Positions 15,670 to 24,628 of a stretch of 64,000 nucleotides of DNA are shown in pieces. A program made the position numbers and the translations under genes. This stretch comes from JAGVPT01 sp963827085. Lineage in GTDB: Bacteria; Bacteroidota; Ignavibacteria; UBA10030; UBA8401. Where the stretch lies: positions 186,001-250,000 of the forward strand of contig CAWGZY010000001.1 of assembly GCA_963827085.1 (NCBI GenBank), read 5' to 3'. Under the pieces are notes generated by a model that had not been told where the DNA came from, did no database searches, and saw only the letters and a program-made list of their open reading frames with translations. The first letter of the stretch is position 1; the number at the start of each line of letters is the position of its first letter.

Positions 15670-18405
15670 ATGGCAGAAAAAGAGACGACAGTCGTCGAGA
15701 AGAGGGGAATCGCACGCACAGCGAATGAAGCAGCTTCGGGCGGTCTTAGAATTCGGCGGTACTTTACCAAACCCGGAATTCATCCCTTCGACGAGATAGA
15801 ATGGGAGTTTCGGACGGCAGTCATTTCTAATGAAAAAGGAGAGAAGATTTTTGAACAAAAGAATGTCGAAATACCGAAGTCCTGGTCGATGACTGCGACG
15901 AATGTCGTGGTGTCAAAATATTTCCACGGCTTGATTGGAACGCCCGAAAGAGAAACAAGCGTGCGTCAACTCGTTGACCGCGTTGCAAAGACAGCAGCGG
16001 CATGGGGACGTAAAGGAAAATATTTTGCCTCGGAAGAGGATGCGGAGGTATTCTACCAGGAGTTATCATTCCTTCTTGTTAACCAATATATGGCGTTCAA
16101 CAGCCCGGTATGGTTCAACGTAGGAGTCGAAGAGAAACCGCAGTGTTCGGCGTGCTTCATTAATTCGGTTCAAGATACGATGGATTCGATTCTTGAGCTT
16201 GCCCGCACTGAAGGAAGGCTCTTTAAGTTCGGGTCGGGGACCGGTTCGAACCTTTCAACGCTTCGATCTTCACGAGAGCATCTTTCGGGGGGCGGTACTG
16301 CCTCGGGCCCGGTTTCGTTCATGAAGGGGTTCGATGCGTTTGCAGGCGTTATTAAATCCGGCGGCAAAACGCGCCGCGCAGCGAAGATGGTTATTCTCAA
16401 TGCAGACCATCCGGATATCGTCGACTTCATCAACTGCAAAGCGGAAGAAGAAAAAAAGGCATGGGCGCTGATTGAAGCGGGGTACGACGGCGGTTTCAAC
16501 GTCCCGGGAGGTGCGTACGATACGATCTCATACCAGAATGCAAATCATTCCGTCCGTGTAACTGATGAGTTTATGAAAGCGGCGCTCGAAGATAAAGAAT
16601 GGACGACAAAAGCAGTACGCGGCGGAAAGGTGATGGATACTTTTCGTGCCCGCGACCTGCTGCGCCAAATGGCGGAAGCCGCATGGCTCTGCGGCGACCC
16701 GGGAATGCAGTACGACACGACCGTGAACAACTGGCACACCTCGTCAGTCACGTCTCGCATCAACTCGTCAAATCCATGCAGCGAGTACATGTACCTCGAC
16801 GATTCGGCATGCAACCTTGCATCGCTCAATCTCATGAAATTCAGAAAAGACAACGCCGAGTTCGATATTGAGGCATTCAAGCATGCAGTCGATATTACTA
16901 TCACGGCGCAGGAAATTTTTGTCGGCAACGCGAGCTACCCGACGCCGGCTATTGAACGTAACAGCCACGATTTCCGTCCGCTCGGCCTCGGCTACGCAAA
17001 CCTCGGCGCGTTGTTGATGGCCCGCGGCCTTGCGTACGACAGCGATGCCGGACGTGAGTATGCGGCCGCCGTTACCTCGCTTATGTGCGGTGAAGCGTAC
17101 AAACAATCCGCGCTCATCGCGAAAGAAATCGGAGCATTCAAAGGTTTTGCCGTGAATCGCGAACCGATGTTGAGCGTTATGACCAAGCACAGCCTCTTTG
17201 CCGACAGGATCAGCGACAACTATGTTCCGAATGAATTGCTCTTGGCATCCCACGAAGTGTGGAAAGATGCGATTGCCGTGGGCAAAGAATACGGTTTCCG
17301 CAACGGGCAGGCGACAGTGCTCGCTCCAACCGGAACAATCGGCTTCATGATGGATTGCGACACCACGGGTGTCGAGCCCGATATCGCGCTCGTAAAATAT
17401 AAGAAGCTGGTCGGCGGCGGGATGATGAAAATCGTCAATCAAACGGTTCCGGAAGCGCTCAGAAAACTCGGCTACGACAGTGAGCAGATCGAACACATCA
17501 TCAAATACATTGAAAAAAATGACACCATTGAAGGTGCCCCGTATTTGAAAGAAGAACATCTTTCCGTTTTCGATTGCGCATTCAAGCCGGCCAAAGGAGA
17601 ACGCTCCATTCAGTACATGGGACATATCAAAATGATGTCGGCGGTTCAGCCCTTCCTGTCGGGTGCGATTTCCAAAACCGTCAACATGCCGAATGAAGTG
17701 ACGCCGGACGAAATCATGCAGGCGTATATCGAGGCATGGAAACTCGGCTTGAAGTCGATCGCGGTCTACCGCGACGGCTGCAAACGGACACAGCCGCTCA
17801 GCACGTCGCTTGACAAGAACGACAAACCAAAAGCACGTCCTGCACGCCGCCGCTTGCCCGATGAACGCCAGGCGATAACGCACAAATTCAGCATTGCAGG
17901 ACATGAAGGTTATATCACTGTCGGCTTGTATGAAGATGAAACCCCGGGTGAAGTGTTCATCACGATGTCGAAAGAAGGTTCGACCATTTCCGGTATTATG
18001 GATGCGCTGGCGACATCTGTTTCGCTTGCGCTGCAATACGGCGTTCCGTTGAAAGTTCTGACGGACAAGTTTACACACATGCGATTCGAGCCCTCCGGAT
18101 TCACGAACAACAAAGACATTCCGATTGCAAAATCGATCTGCGATTATATTTTCCGCTGGCTCGCGATGAAGTTTTTGCCGAAGGAAGAACAACCGGCATC
18201 GACCGTTGTCGCAGAAACAAAACAGCTCGAAAAAACCGACACAAAACTTGAGTTGAAACGGGCGTCGGCAATTGAATCGAACGAAAAGGTTATTTTCCAA
18301 ACGCAGGCGGATGCACCTCCATGCTCTGAATGCGGGAGTATCATGATCCGTTCGGGAAGCTGCTACAAGTGCCTGCAATGCGGTTCAACAAGCGGATGCT
18401 CGTAA
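15670..18405 (+). CDS. nrdJ: Adenosylcobalamin-dependent ribonucleotide reductase (class II)
   Basis: 911 residues from the ATG at 15670, which has GGAGAGG in place (a TTG 18 bases earlier is less likely). Reduces ribonucleotides to deoxyribonucleotides without oxygen. Visible: NSPVWFNVG near residue 145, the NPCSEYMYLDDSACNLASLNL region, APTGTIGFMMDCDTTG that marks the class II alpha chain, and a C-terminal TSCPD-type region ending in a zinc-ribbon-like CSECG...CYKCLQCG that supplies redox Cys. It stands alone behind its own promoter, with a terminator right after. No class I genes are seen in the window. Confidence 0.96.
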   Translation: MAEKETTVVEKRGIARTANEAASGGLRIRRYFTKPGIHPFDEIEWEFRTAVISNEKGEKIFEQKNVEIPKSWSMTATNVVVSKYFHGLIGTPERETSVRQLVDRVAKTAAAWGRKGKYFASEEDAEVFYQELSFLLVNQYMAFNSPVWFNVGVEEKPQCSACFINSVQDTMDSILELARTEGRLFKFGSGTGSNLSTLRSSREHLSGGGTASGPVSFMKGFDAFAGVIKSGGKTRRAAKMVILNADHPDIVDFINCKAEEEKKAWALIEAGYDGGFNVPGGAYDTISYQNANHSVRVTDEFMKAALEDKEWTTKAVRGGKVMDTFRARDLLRQMAEAAWLCGDPGMQYDTTVNNWHTSSVTSRINSSNPCSEYMYLDDSACNLASLNLMKFRKDNAEFDIEAFKHAVDITITAQEIFVGNASYPTPAIERNSHDFRPLGLGYANLGALLMARGLAYDSDAGREYAAAVTSLMCGEAYKQSALIAKEIGAFKGFAVNREPMLSVMTKHSLFADRISDNYVPNELLLASHEVWKDAIAVGKEYGFRNGQATVLAPTGTIGFMMDCDTTGVEPDIALVKYKKLVGGGMMKIVNQTVPEALRKLGYDSEQIEHIIKYIEKNDTIEGAPYLKEEHLSVFDCAFKPAKGERSIQYMGHIKMMSAVQPFLSGAISKTVNMPNEVTPDEIMQAYIEAWKLGLKSIAVYRDGCKRTQPLSTSLDKNDKPKARPARRRLPDERQAITHKFSIAGHEGYITVGLYEDETPGEVFITMSKEGSTISGIMDALATSVSLALQYGVPLKVLTDKFTHMRFEPSGFTNNKDIPIAKSICDYIFRWLAMKFLPKEEQPASTVVAETKQLEKTDTKLELKRASAIESNEKVIFQTQADAPPCSECGSIMIRSGSCYKCLQCGSTSGCS

Positions 18406-18427
18406 CAATCAACAATGATCAATGAAC

Positions 18428-18457
18428 AAACGCCGATGAACAATAATCGGCGTTTTT
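18428..18457 (+). terminator. Terminator after nrdJ
   Basis: AAACGCCGAT pairs perfectly with ATCGGCGTTT around an 8-base loop, then TT. It is preceded by three heptamers of the CAATGA family (18405-18425) directly after the nrdJ stop. Confidence 0.75.
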
Positions 18458-18510
18458 CATTATGTTCCCTCCCCTTGAAACTCACACATTTTTTTTGCAT
18501 AATAACTTAT

Positions 18511-18536
18511 GGACGTTCCGATGAACGTCCTTATTT
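18511..18536 (+). terminator. Hairpin with T-tract just upstream of hisB
   Basis: GGACGTT and AACGTCC pair around CCGATG, followed by TTATTTTTT, ending 20 bases before hisB. It has terminator form but stands at the head of the his operon, so it may attenuate it or be a second nrdJ terminator. Confidence 0.55.
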
Positions 18537-18558
18537 TTTCCTCTAAGAAAAGAATACT

Positions 18559-19143
18559 ATGCGCAGTGCATCCGTTCAACGTAAAACAAAAGAGACCAAC
18601 ATCTCCGTGACGCTGCAAATTGACGGAAACGGAAAGTATGCCGTCTCGACCGGCATCGGTTTTCTGGACCACATGCTGGAGCTTTTTACCAGGCACGGAA
18701 TGTTTGACATCCAACTGAAATGCAAAGGAGATTTGCGCGTTGACGATCACCATACGACAGAAGATGTCGCCATCGCGCTCGGACAAGCGTTCGGCAAAGC
18801 GTTGAAAGAAAGGACGGGCATCGCCCGGTACGGCTCCGCGTACGTGCCGATGGATGAATCGCTTGCACGGTGCGTCGTCGACCTCGGCGGCCGTTCGGCG
18901 CTGGTCTTCAAAGCCGAGTTCAACAGGAAGAACGTGGGCGATCTGTCGACGGAGATGATCAAACATTTTTTCCTGTCGTTTGCGGAGAACATTAAAGCGA
19001 ACATCCATGTTGAAGTACTGTACGGCTCAAACACGCACCACAAGATCGAAGCGATGTTCAAAGCGCTTGCGCGGGCACTCCGCGTTGCCTGCGAGAAAGA
19101 TGCGAGAGTCAAAGGAGTGCTCTCGACGAAAGGAAAGTTATGA
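18559..19143 (+). CDS. hisB: Imidazoleglycerol-phosphate dehydratase
   Basis: 194 residues, the monofunctional form. The two metal-binding motifs are visible: DDHHTTEDVAIALG near residue 65 and NTHHKIEAMFKALA near 160. Sixth step of histidine synthesis. First gene of hisB-H-A-F-I; no hisG, hisD or hisC upstream. Confidence 0.97.
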   Translation: MRSASVQRKTKETNISVTLQIDGNGKYAVSTGIGFLDHMLELFTRHGMFDIQLKCKGDLRVDDHHTTEDVAIALGQAFGKALKERTGIARYGSAYVPMDESLARCVVDLGGRSALVFKAEFNRKNVGDLSTEMIKHFFLSFAENIKANIHVEVLYGSNTHHKIEAMFKALARALRVACEKDARVKGVLSTKGKL

Positions 19144-19147
19144 TTGA

Positions 19148-19218
19148 GTTAAAAGTTAAAAGTGAAAAGTTAATAAAGAAAACATTTCGCACTTTTAACT
19201 TTTCACTTTTAACTGTTG
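19148..19218 (+). repeat. Inverted heptamer repeat between hisB and hisH
   Basis: Left arm (19148-19182): GTTAAAA, GTTAAAA, GTGAAAA, GTTAATA, AAGAAAA. Right arm (19191-19218): ACTTTTA, ACTTTTC, ACTTTTA, ACTGTTG. The arms are complementary with an 8-base loop and fill the whole gap, from 5 bases after the hisB stop to 5 bases before hisH. Confidence 0.88.
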
Positions 19219-19222
19219 CGCT

Positions 19223-19819
19223 ATGCTCGGAATAATAGACTACAAACTTAACAACCTGCGGTCTGTGCAGAAGGCGTTCGAAAAAGTAGGCGCGTCTGCG
19301 TTCATTTCGAGCGATGTGAAAGAGCTGTCGCGCGCAGACAAACTTGTGCTGCCGGGAGTCGGCGCGTTCGGGAAGGCGATGGAGAACATTACATCGCTCG
19401 GGCTGGATGAGTTGATCTGCACGAGTGCACACGCCGGGAAGCCGTTGATCGGAATATGCCTGGGAATGCAGCTGCTTTTCACGCGGAGTTCCGAAAACGG
19501 AATGCATGACGGCTTGAATCTCATTCGCGGGGAAGTAAAGCTGTTTCCCAGCACCGTGAAAGTTCCCCATATCGGATGGAATCAAATGGAGATCAGGCGC
19601 GAGTCGAAAATACTGAAATCGGTTGTCGACAAAAGCTTCGTCTATTTTGTCCACTCGTACTATGCGCAGCCGCAGGAAGAAGTAACGCTGACGACAACGG
19701 AGTACGGCTTTCATTTTACTTCCGTGGTCCAGAAAGAATATATTTTCGGCATCCAATTTCATCCGGAAAAAAGCCAGACAGCCGGACTCCAAATGCTGAA
19801 AAATTTTTCCGAATTGTAA
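19223..19819 (+). CDS. hisH: Imidazole glycerol phosphate synthase, glutaminase subunit
   Basis: 198 residues, class I glutamine amidotransferase. Nucleophile C79 in GICLGMQLLF; the His-Glu pair is in GIQFHPEKSQ near the C-terminus; PGVGAFGKAM is the oxyanion strand. Provides ammonia to HisF. hisA begins 6 bases after it. Confidence 0.97.
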   Translation: MLGIIDYKLNNLRSVQKAFEKVGASAFISSDVKELSRADKLVLPGVGAFGKAMENITSLGLDELICTSAHAGKPLIGICLGMQLLFTRSSENGMHDGLNLIRGEVKLFPSTVKVPHIGWNQMEIRRESKILKSVVDKSFVYFVHSYYAQPQEEVTLTTTEYGFHFTSVVQKEYIFGIQFHPEKSQTAGLQMLKNFSEL

Positions 19820-19824
19820 TCCTT

Positions 19825-20589
19825 ATGATCTTAATCCTTCCCGCGATCGATATTAAAGATGGAAAGTGCGTTCGGCTGGTGCAGGGAGAGCCGGGCACTG
19901 AAAAAATCTATTCTAACGACCCGGCGAAGATGGCGATTCTCTGGCGGGGTGAGAACGCGAAAACGCTCCACGTGGTTGATCTCGACGGCGCATTCGAAGG
20001 TCAATTGAAGAACCTTGGTGCTATAAAAAAAATTGTCGACGCCGTCGATATCCCGGTCCAGCTGGGAGGCGGCATCCGCAGATACGAAGAGATTCAGGAA
20101 CTTTTCAACATCGGCGTTTACCGTGTGGTGCTGGGGACCGCGGCGATCGAAGACCCGGAGCTTGTACGGCGGGTCGTCAAAGATTTTGGCCCCAGAAAAA
20201 TCGCCGTAGGAATTGACGCCAAGAATGGTGTTGTGATGACGCAGGGCTGGCAGCATGATTCGGGTGTTGATGCAATAACGCTTGCATTGAAAATGAAAGC
20301 CCTTGGCGTCTGCAGGATCGTGTATACCGACATCATGCGGGATGGGATGTTGACGGGCCCTAATTTTGACGCTATTAAGGAAATGGCTGTTCGAACAGGG
20401 GTGAAGATCACTGCATCGGGGGGCGTCTCCGGTTTCAAAGATTTAATCAGAATGCAAGAGCTTGAAAAATTCGGCGTCGATTCTGTCATCGTAGGGAAAG
20501 CGTTGTACGAAAATAAATTTCCGTGTCAAGCTCTCTGGCGGCTCAACGAGAAGGTGCTGGACGACCTTGGGCCGACGAGAAGAATATAA
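19825..20589 (+). CDS. hisA: ProFAR isomerase
   Basis: 254 residues from the ATG at 19825; the frame is open far upstream inside hisH but MILILPAIDIKDGKCVRL is the normal N-terminus. A TIM barrel with the first catalytic Asp in PAIDIKDGK and the second in YTDIMRDGML; the phosphate sites are GGGIR and SGGVS. Fourth step of histidine synthesis. Confidence 0.97.
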   Translation: MILILPAIDIKDGKCVRLVQGEPGTEKIYSNDPAKMAILWRGENAKTLHVVDLDGAFEGQLKNLGAIKKIVDAVDIPVQLGGGIRRYEEIQELFNIGVYRVVLGTAAIEDPELVRRVVKDFGPRKIAVGIDAKNGVVMTQGWQHDSGVDAITLALKMKALGVCRIVYTDIMRDGMLTGPNFDAIKEMAVRTGVKITASGGVSGFKDLIRMQELEKFGVDSVIVGKALYENKFPCQALWRLNEKVLDDLGPTRRI

Positions 20590-20592
20590 AAT

Positions 20593-20664
20593 AGTAAACA
20601 ATGAATACTAAACAGTAACAGTTCGGCGTAAGAGCTTTTCTGTTTACTGCTCTATAGATAACTG
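20593..20664 (+). repeat. Inverted heptamer repeat between hisA and hisF
   Basis: Left arm (20593-20620): AGTAAAC, AATGAAT, ACTAAAC, AGTAACA. Right arm (20640-20664): CTGTTTA, CTGCTCT, ATAGATA, ACTG. It has a 7-bp period, the arms are partly complementary, and it fills the gap between the two genes. Confidence 0.75.
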
Positions 20665-20669
20665 AAACG

Positions 20670-21431
20670 ATGTTAGCAAAACGAATCATACCGTGTTTGG
20701 ATGTCGATAAAGGGCGAGTTGTAAAAGGAGTCAACTTTGTTGACTTGATCGACGCAGGCGACCCCGTTGCGCAGGCGAAGTTCTACGACGGGGAAGGCGC
20801 CGACGAACTTGTGTTTCTCGACATCTCCGCTTCGTCCGACAACCGTGCGACGATGCTCGACGTTGTACGCCGGACAGCGGAAGAAGTCTTTATTCCATTT
20901 ACCATCGGAGGCGGAATTCGTACCGCTGACGATATGCGCGAAATTCTTCGCAGCGGCGCGGATAAAATCAGCGTGAATACGGCTGCAGTCAAAAATCCGC
21001 TTCTTGTTTCGGACGGGGCTGACCAGTTCGGCGTGCAGTGCATCGTCGTGGCAATTGATGCGAAACGGGCTCCCTCCGGGAAAAACTGGAAGGTATTTAT
21101 CAACGGCGGACGGACTGAAACAGAACTCGACGCGGTGGAATGGGCGCAGAAAGTGGAATCGCTCGGTGCCGGTGAAATTCTTCTGACAAGCATGGACCGC
21201 GACGGCACGAAAGATGGATATGATATCGAGCTGCTGCGGGCAGTGACGTCCGGGGTAAAAATCCCGGTGATTGCCAGCGGCGGCGCTGGAAATCTCGACC
21301 ATTTGCTTGCCGCGTTTAATGAAGGAAAGGCCGACGCAGTCCTCGCAGCATCGATTTTTCATTTCAGGCAATATGCTATCCGGGAAGCGAAAGAATATTT
21401 GCTGTCAAAAAATATCTTGATGAGAAATTAA
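20670..21431 (+). CDS. hisF: Imidazole glycerol phosphate synthase, cyclase subunit
   Basis: 253 residues, a TIM barrel paralogous to HisA. Catalytic Asp in IPCLDVDKGRVVKG and the second in SMDRDGTKDGYD; phosphate loops GGGIR and ASGGAG. Forms IGP and AICAR from PRFAR with ammonia from HisH. AICAR from this step feeds PurH. Confidence 0.97.
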   Translation: MLAKRIIPCLDVDKGRVVKGVNFVDLIDAGDPVAQAKFYDGEGADELVFLDISASSDNRATMLDVVRRTAEEVFIPFTIGGGIRTADDMREILRSGADKISVNTAAVKNPLLVSDGADQFGVQCIVVAIDAKRAPSGKNWKVFINGGRTETELDAVEWAQKVESLGAGEILLTSMDRDGTKDGYDIELLRAVTSGVKIPVIASGGAGNLDHLLAAFNEGKADAVLAASIFHFRQYAIREAKEYLLSKNILMRN

Positions 21432-21470
21432 AGTACGAGACCGCAAAGGCGCTGAAGCGCGGAGAGAATA

Positions 21471-21860
21471 ATGAATATAATAGAGCAATTGAAATTCGAT
21501 TCCGAGGGGCTTATCCCTGCAATTGCGCAGGAAGAAAAGTCGGGGGAAATCCTGATGATGGCGTGGATGAACAGGGAGAGTCTCCGGACAACCATCGAGA
21601 CCAATCGAGCGACGTACTGGAGCCGTTCACGAAAAAAGTTCTGGATGAAAGGCGAGGAGTCGGGCAACATTCAGGAGATACGGTCCATTCATGTCGACTG
21701 CGACGGAGACGCGGTGCTGCTGAAAGTCAATCAGGTAGGAGGAGCAGCTTGCCATACAGGGCATCGGACCTGCTTTTTTCGCGAGGTTGTTGACGGCGGG
21801 AAGGGATTTAAAGAAACGAACGATATTCTCTTCGACCCAAACGCAGTCTACAGAAAGTAA
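21471..21860 (+). CDS. hisI: Phosphoribosyl-AMP cyclohydrolase
   Basis: 129 residues, single-domain form without the HisE pyrophosphohydrolase. Motifs TYWSRSRKKFWMKGEESG, the metal-binding DCDGD and the zinc ligands in CHTGHRTCFF. Third step of histidine synthesis. The 39-base gap to hisF carries short CGCAAAGGCG-type repeat words. Last his gene of the run; hisE must be elsewhere. Confidence 0.97.
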   Translation: MNIIEQLKFDSEGLIPAIAQEEKSGEILMMAWMNRESLRTTIETNRATYWSRSRKKFWMKGEESGNIQEIRSIHVDCDGDAVLLKVNQVGGAACHTGHRTCFFREVVDGGKGFKETNDILFDPNAVYRK

Positions 21861-21863
21861 AAA

Positions 21864-22787
21864 GTGAAGCTGACGGTCATTGGACATTTGTGTTTAGACG
21901 TCATCCATCAATATGACGGAACAGAGAAGAAAGGCTACGGGGGTATTTACTTCGCTGTTGCCGCGATGGCGAATATTGCGTCGAATGCAGATACGATTTT
22001 TCCGGTATTCGGCGTCGGTGAGAAAGAATTTGACGCGGTCCGGCAATTATTGGCGAAGTATCCAAACGTGAATACGGACGGCATTTTTTCATTCGGAGGC
22101 GAGACCAATCAGGTTCATCTTTTTTACAGCGACAAAGAAACGAGGACCGAATGTTCGAAGCATATTTCATCGCCGATCCCGTTTTCCCGAATCGAACCAT
22201 TCTTGTCAGTGCATGGAATTTTACTGAACATGATTTCCGGGTCGGATATCACACTGGAAACGCTCGATCAGATTCGGCTTGCGATAAGGCCAAAGAATAC
22301 GCCGATTCATCTCGATCTGCACAGCCTGACGCTCGGAGTCGACGCTGAGGCTTCGCGGTATCGCCGCGCCCTTTCCGAGTGGAGGAGGTGGTGCTTCATG
22401 GTGAATTCAGTGCAAATGAACGAAGAGGAAGCGGCGGGGTTATCGGTCGAGCAATACAATGAAGAAATGCTCGCCAAGCAGATGCTGCCGCTCATGGTCA
22501 GTGGTATGTGCGTTACCCGTGGAGCGAAGGGAGTTACGATCTTCCAGCAAGAACATAAGCATTTGCTGCGAAAAGAATTTCCGGGTATTCCCACAAGCTC
22601 CAAAGATCCCACTGGGTGCGGAGACGTATTCGGTTCTGCTTTCCTGTATCAGTATTGCAGGACAAAGAATTTTGAACGTGCGGCAGAGTTTGCAAATGAA
22701 GTCGCTGCTGCAAACAGCGCGTTTTCCGGGTCGGACGAGATCGACCGGTTGTCACAATTCAAGGCAATGGGCGAAAACGGAAAATGA
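21864..22787 (+). CDS. PfkB-family carbohydrate/nucleoside kinase
   Basis: 307 residues from GTG, 3 bases after hisI. Ribokinase-like fold: the N-terminal GHLCLDVIHQY and GGIYFAVAAMANI match the first substrate-binding region, and DPTGCGDVFGSAF near residue 250 contains the catalytic Asp and anion hole. The substrate cannot be told; the neighbour is an RmlD-like reductase, so a role in sugar or nucleotide-sugar metabolism is a guess. The stop overlaps the next ATG by 4 bases. Confidence 0.88.
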   Translation: MKLTVIGHLCLDVIHQYDGTEKKGYGGIYFAVAAMANIASNADTIFPVFGVGEKEFDAVRQLLAKYPNVNTDGIFSFGGETNQVHLFYSDKETRTECSKHISSPIPFSRIEPFLSVHGILLNMISGSDITLETLDQIRLAIRPKNTPIHLDLHSLTLGVDAEASRYRRALSEWRRWCFMVNSVQMNEEEAAGLSVEQYNEEMLAKQMLPLMVSGMCVTRGAKGVTIFQQEHKHLLRKEFPGIPTSSKDPTGCGDVFGSAFLYQYCRTKNFERAAEFANEVAAANSAFSGSDEIDRLSQFKAMGENGK

Positions 22788-23695
22788 AACGCGTCCTCAT
22801 TTGCGGCAGTAACGGGCTCCTCGGTCAGCGCTTAGCGTTGATGCTGGGGCATGAGACTGAGTACGAAGTGCTCAACACCTCGCATCACAGGATGTTTGTG
22901 CTCGACCGCCATCTCTTTGATTATACTCAGCTCGACATAACGAGCAAGGGGGACGTCAAAAGCCTTGTCACGAGCTTTCGCCCCGATATTATAGTGAATG
23001 CCGCGGCGATGACGAATGTCGACGCGTGTGAAACGCAGCGGGAATTTGCCTGGAAAGTGAATGTTGTCGGTGTGGAAAATTTGGTTGAAGTCTCGCGGAG
23101 GATTAATTGTCTCTTGATTCATATTTCAACGGACTATGTGTTTGACGGAAAAAGCGGTCAGTACAAAGAGACAGACCGCGTCAACCCGGTCAACTATTAC
23201 GGCAAAACAAAACTGGCCGGTGAAAATGTAATTCTTGCCGGGGGAATTTCTTCCGCAATTCTCCGGACGATTGTCGTCTACGGGACGGGCATTAACGTAA
23301 AAAATAATTTTGCATTGTGGGTCATCAACAGTTTGCGCGAAGGAAAAAACATCCGCTGTGTCGACGACCAGATCGCCAACCCCACGCACGTGAGGGACCT
23401 TGCCGCAAGCATTGTCAAAGTTATTGAACGGGAGTGTTCAGGTCTGTACCATATCGGCGGTGCGGATGCAGTCAGCAGGAATGAATTTGCCGTGAAAGCC
23501 GCCGAAGTCTTCGGGCTTAGTTCCTCGCTTATTCAGAAGGCAAAAAGCAGCGAGCTCCATCAAATTGCAGTGCGCCCGCTTGTGACGAGCCTTGCGACGA
23601 TGAAGGCGGAAAAAGAACTCGATTTCCGTCCGATGACACTGGTGCAGGGACTCGAAATGCTGAAGCGGGAACTCCTCCATTTAACGTTGAACTAA
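22784..23695 (+). CDS. RmlD-like dTDP-4-dehydrorhamnose reductase / extended SDR
   Basis: 303 residues. NAD(P)-binding GSNGLLGQR at the N-terminus, the substrate-domain STDYVFDG, and the catalytic YYGKTK (Tyr and Lys of YxxxK). RmlD makes dTDP-L-rhamnose for surface polysaccharide. No rmlA, rmlB or rmlC is nearby, so the exact substrate is unproven. Coupled to the PfkB gene by ATGA. Confidence 0.85.
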   Translation: MKRVLICGSNGLLGQRLALMLGHETEYEVLNTSHHRMFVLDRHLFDYTQLDITSKGDVKSLVTSFRPDIIVNAAAMTNVDACETQREFAWKVNVVGVENLVEVSRRINCLLIHISTDYVFDGKSGQYKETDRVNPVNYYGKTKLAGENVILAGGISSAILRTIVVYGTGINVKNNFALWVINSLREGKNIRCVDDQIANPTHVRDLAASIVKVIERECSGLYHIGGADAVSRNEFAVKAAEVFGLSSSLIQKAKSSELHQIAVRPLVTSLATMKAEKELDFRPMTLVQGLEMLKRELLHLTLN

Positions 23696-23696
23696 C

Positions 23697-24515
23697 ATGA
23701 GCATGTCGTCTCCCTTGCTGTGCCGTACTAGGCCTGATTCTGCAATCGCCATCGTTGCCATTCTTGCGTTTGTTTTGACCTCATGCGCTCCGACGAAGGT
23801 AGCCACTGTCGCCCCCCCGGCAGAAAAAAAGCCCATCTCCTCAACATTCAAAATCTTGTCGGTGAATGTCCGTCATACATTGAAAGGGAAAAGCGACACC
23901 CGAAAACTAGCAAAGCTAATCAAATCGACCGGTGCGGATATTGTTGCGGTTCAACAAATAGAGCGGCCGGAGGAGGGGAAAACGGATTTCGATGCCGTTT
24001 TGGAGCTTGCGAAACAAGCCGAGATGTACAACTTTTTTGGCAAGGCAAGATATTTTGAAGGGTTCGATTCGGGCAATGCGATATTTAGTACGTATCCTGT
24101 GAAACAAACCGTCGTGCAGCCGCTGCCGGTTGAAGAAGGGAAAGTCCGTCGTTCGCTCGCGTTTGGAGTGATCGACGTAGGATTAAAAGAAGTTGGTGTA
24201 TCATCGACCGAATTGGACGAAGAATCCCCGTCCGACAGGATACATGAAGCGGAAGAAATAATTTCGATTGCGCAATCGTATGACAGTCTTCCAATCATTG
24301 TCTGCGGAAATTTCTGTGAATCAGTATCGGGGAAAGCCGCGACGAAAATGCAGGAACGGTTTACGGCTGCAAATTCGTTACAGGATTCAACGCAGAAGAG
24401 CGAACAGCAGGTGTATGCCATAAAGGACCATAAGATCGAGCCTCTTACAATAGAAAAAGTCAAATTCGGGAGTACCGGTTATGCTCTTCTCGTGACGATG
24501 CAGGTGACTCAGTAA
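23697..24515 (+). CDS. Lipoprotein with endonuclease/exonuclease/phosphatase fold
   Basis: 272 residues. An N-terminal signal with lipobox LTSC (Cys near residue 30) makes it a lipoprotein. The rest resembles the EEP superfamily: FKILSVNVRH, GADIVAVQQIE and PIIVCGNFCES correspond to the first metal strand (LxxxNV), the AxQE motif and the GDFN motif. In the last two the usual acidic residues are changed (QQIE keeps E; GNFCES has N where D is usual), so catalytic activity is doubtful. It starts directly after the RmlD-like gene. Confidence 0.7.
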   Translation: MSMSSPLLCRTRPDSAIAIVAILAFVLTSCAPTKVATVAPPAEKKPISSTFKILSVNVRHTLKGKSDTRKLAKLIKSTGADIVAVQQIERPEEGKTDFDAVLELAKQAEMYNFFGKARYFEGFDSGNAIFSTYPVKQTVVQPLPVEEGKVRRSLAFGVIDVGLKEVGVSSTELDEESPSDRIHEAEEIISIAQSYDSLPIIVCGNFCESVSGKAATKMQERFTAANSLQDSTQKSEQQVYAIKDHKIEPLTIEKVKFGSTGYALLVTMQVTQ

Positions 24516-24518
24516 TCG

Positions 24519-24606
24519 GTAAACAGTGAACAGTCAGCAGTAAATAGTAAAGAGTAAGAAGAACGTAAAGCGTAAAACTCAAAACGTAAAACACATAACC
24601 TAAAAC
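24519..24606 (+). repeat. Two heptamer arrays in tandem before serS
   Basis: Six units GTAAACA, GTGAACA, GTCAGCA, GTAAATA, GTAAAGA, GTAAGAA (24519-24560), four bases, then six units GTAAAGC, GTAAAAC, TCAAAAC, GTAAAAC, ACATAAC, CTAAAAC (24565-24606). They begin 3 bases after the preceding stop codon and end 22 bases before serS. Here both arrays point the same way; there is no inverted partner. Confidence 0.88.
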
Positions 24607-24628
24607 ACAGCCTTACCAGCCAAGAACA

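Noticed and set aside
16768..18378. 536-codon open frame on the minus strand inside nrdJ
   Set aside because: It lies entirely antisense to a clearly conserved gene; composition is Arg/His/Phe-rich as expected for a mirrored frame, with no family pattern.
19576..19824. N-terminal extension of hisA inside hisH
   Set aside because: The HisA family begins at MILILPAID; the extension is out-of-frame hisH sequence.
24519..24606. CRISPR array
   Set aside because: Units are 7 bp in direct tandem with no spacers, and no cas genes are near.
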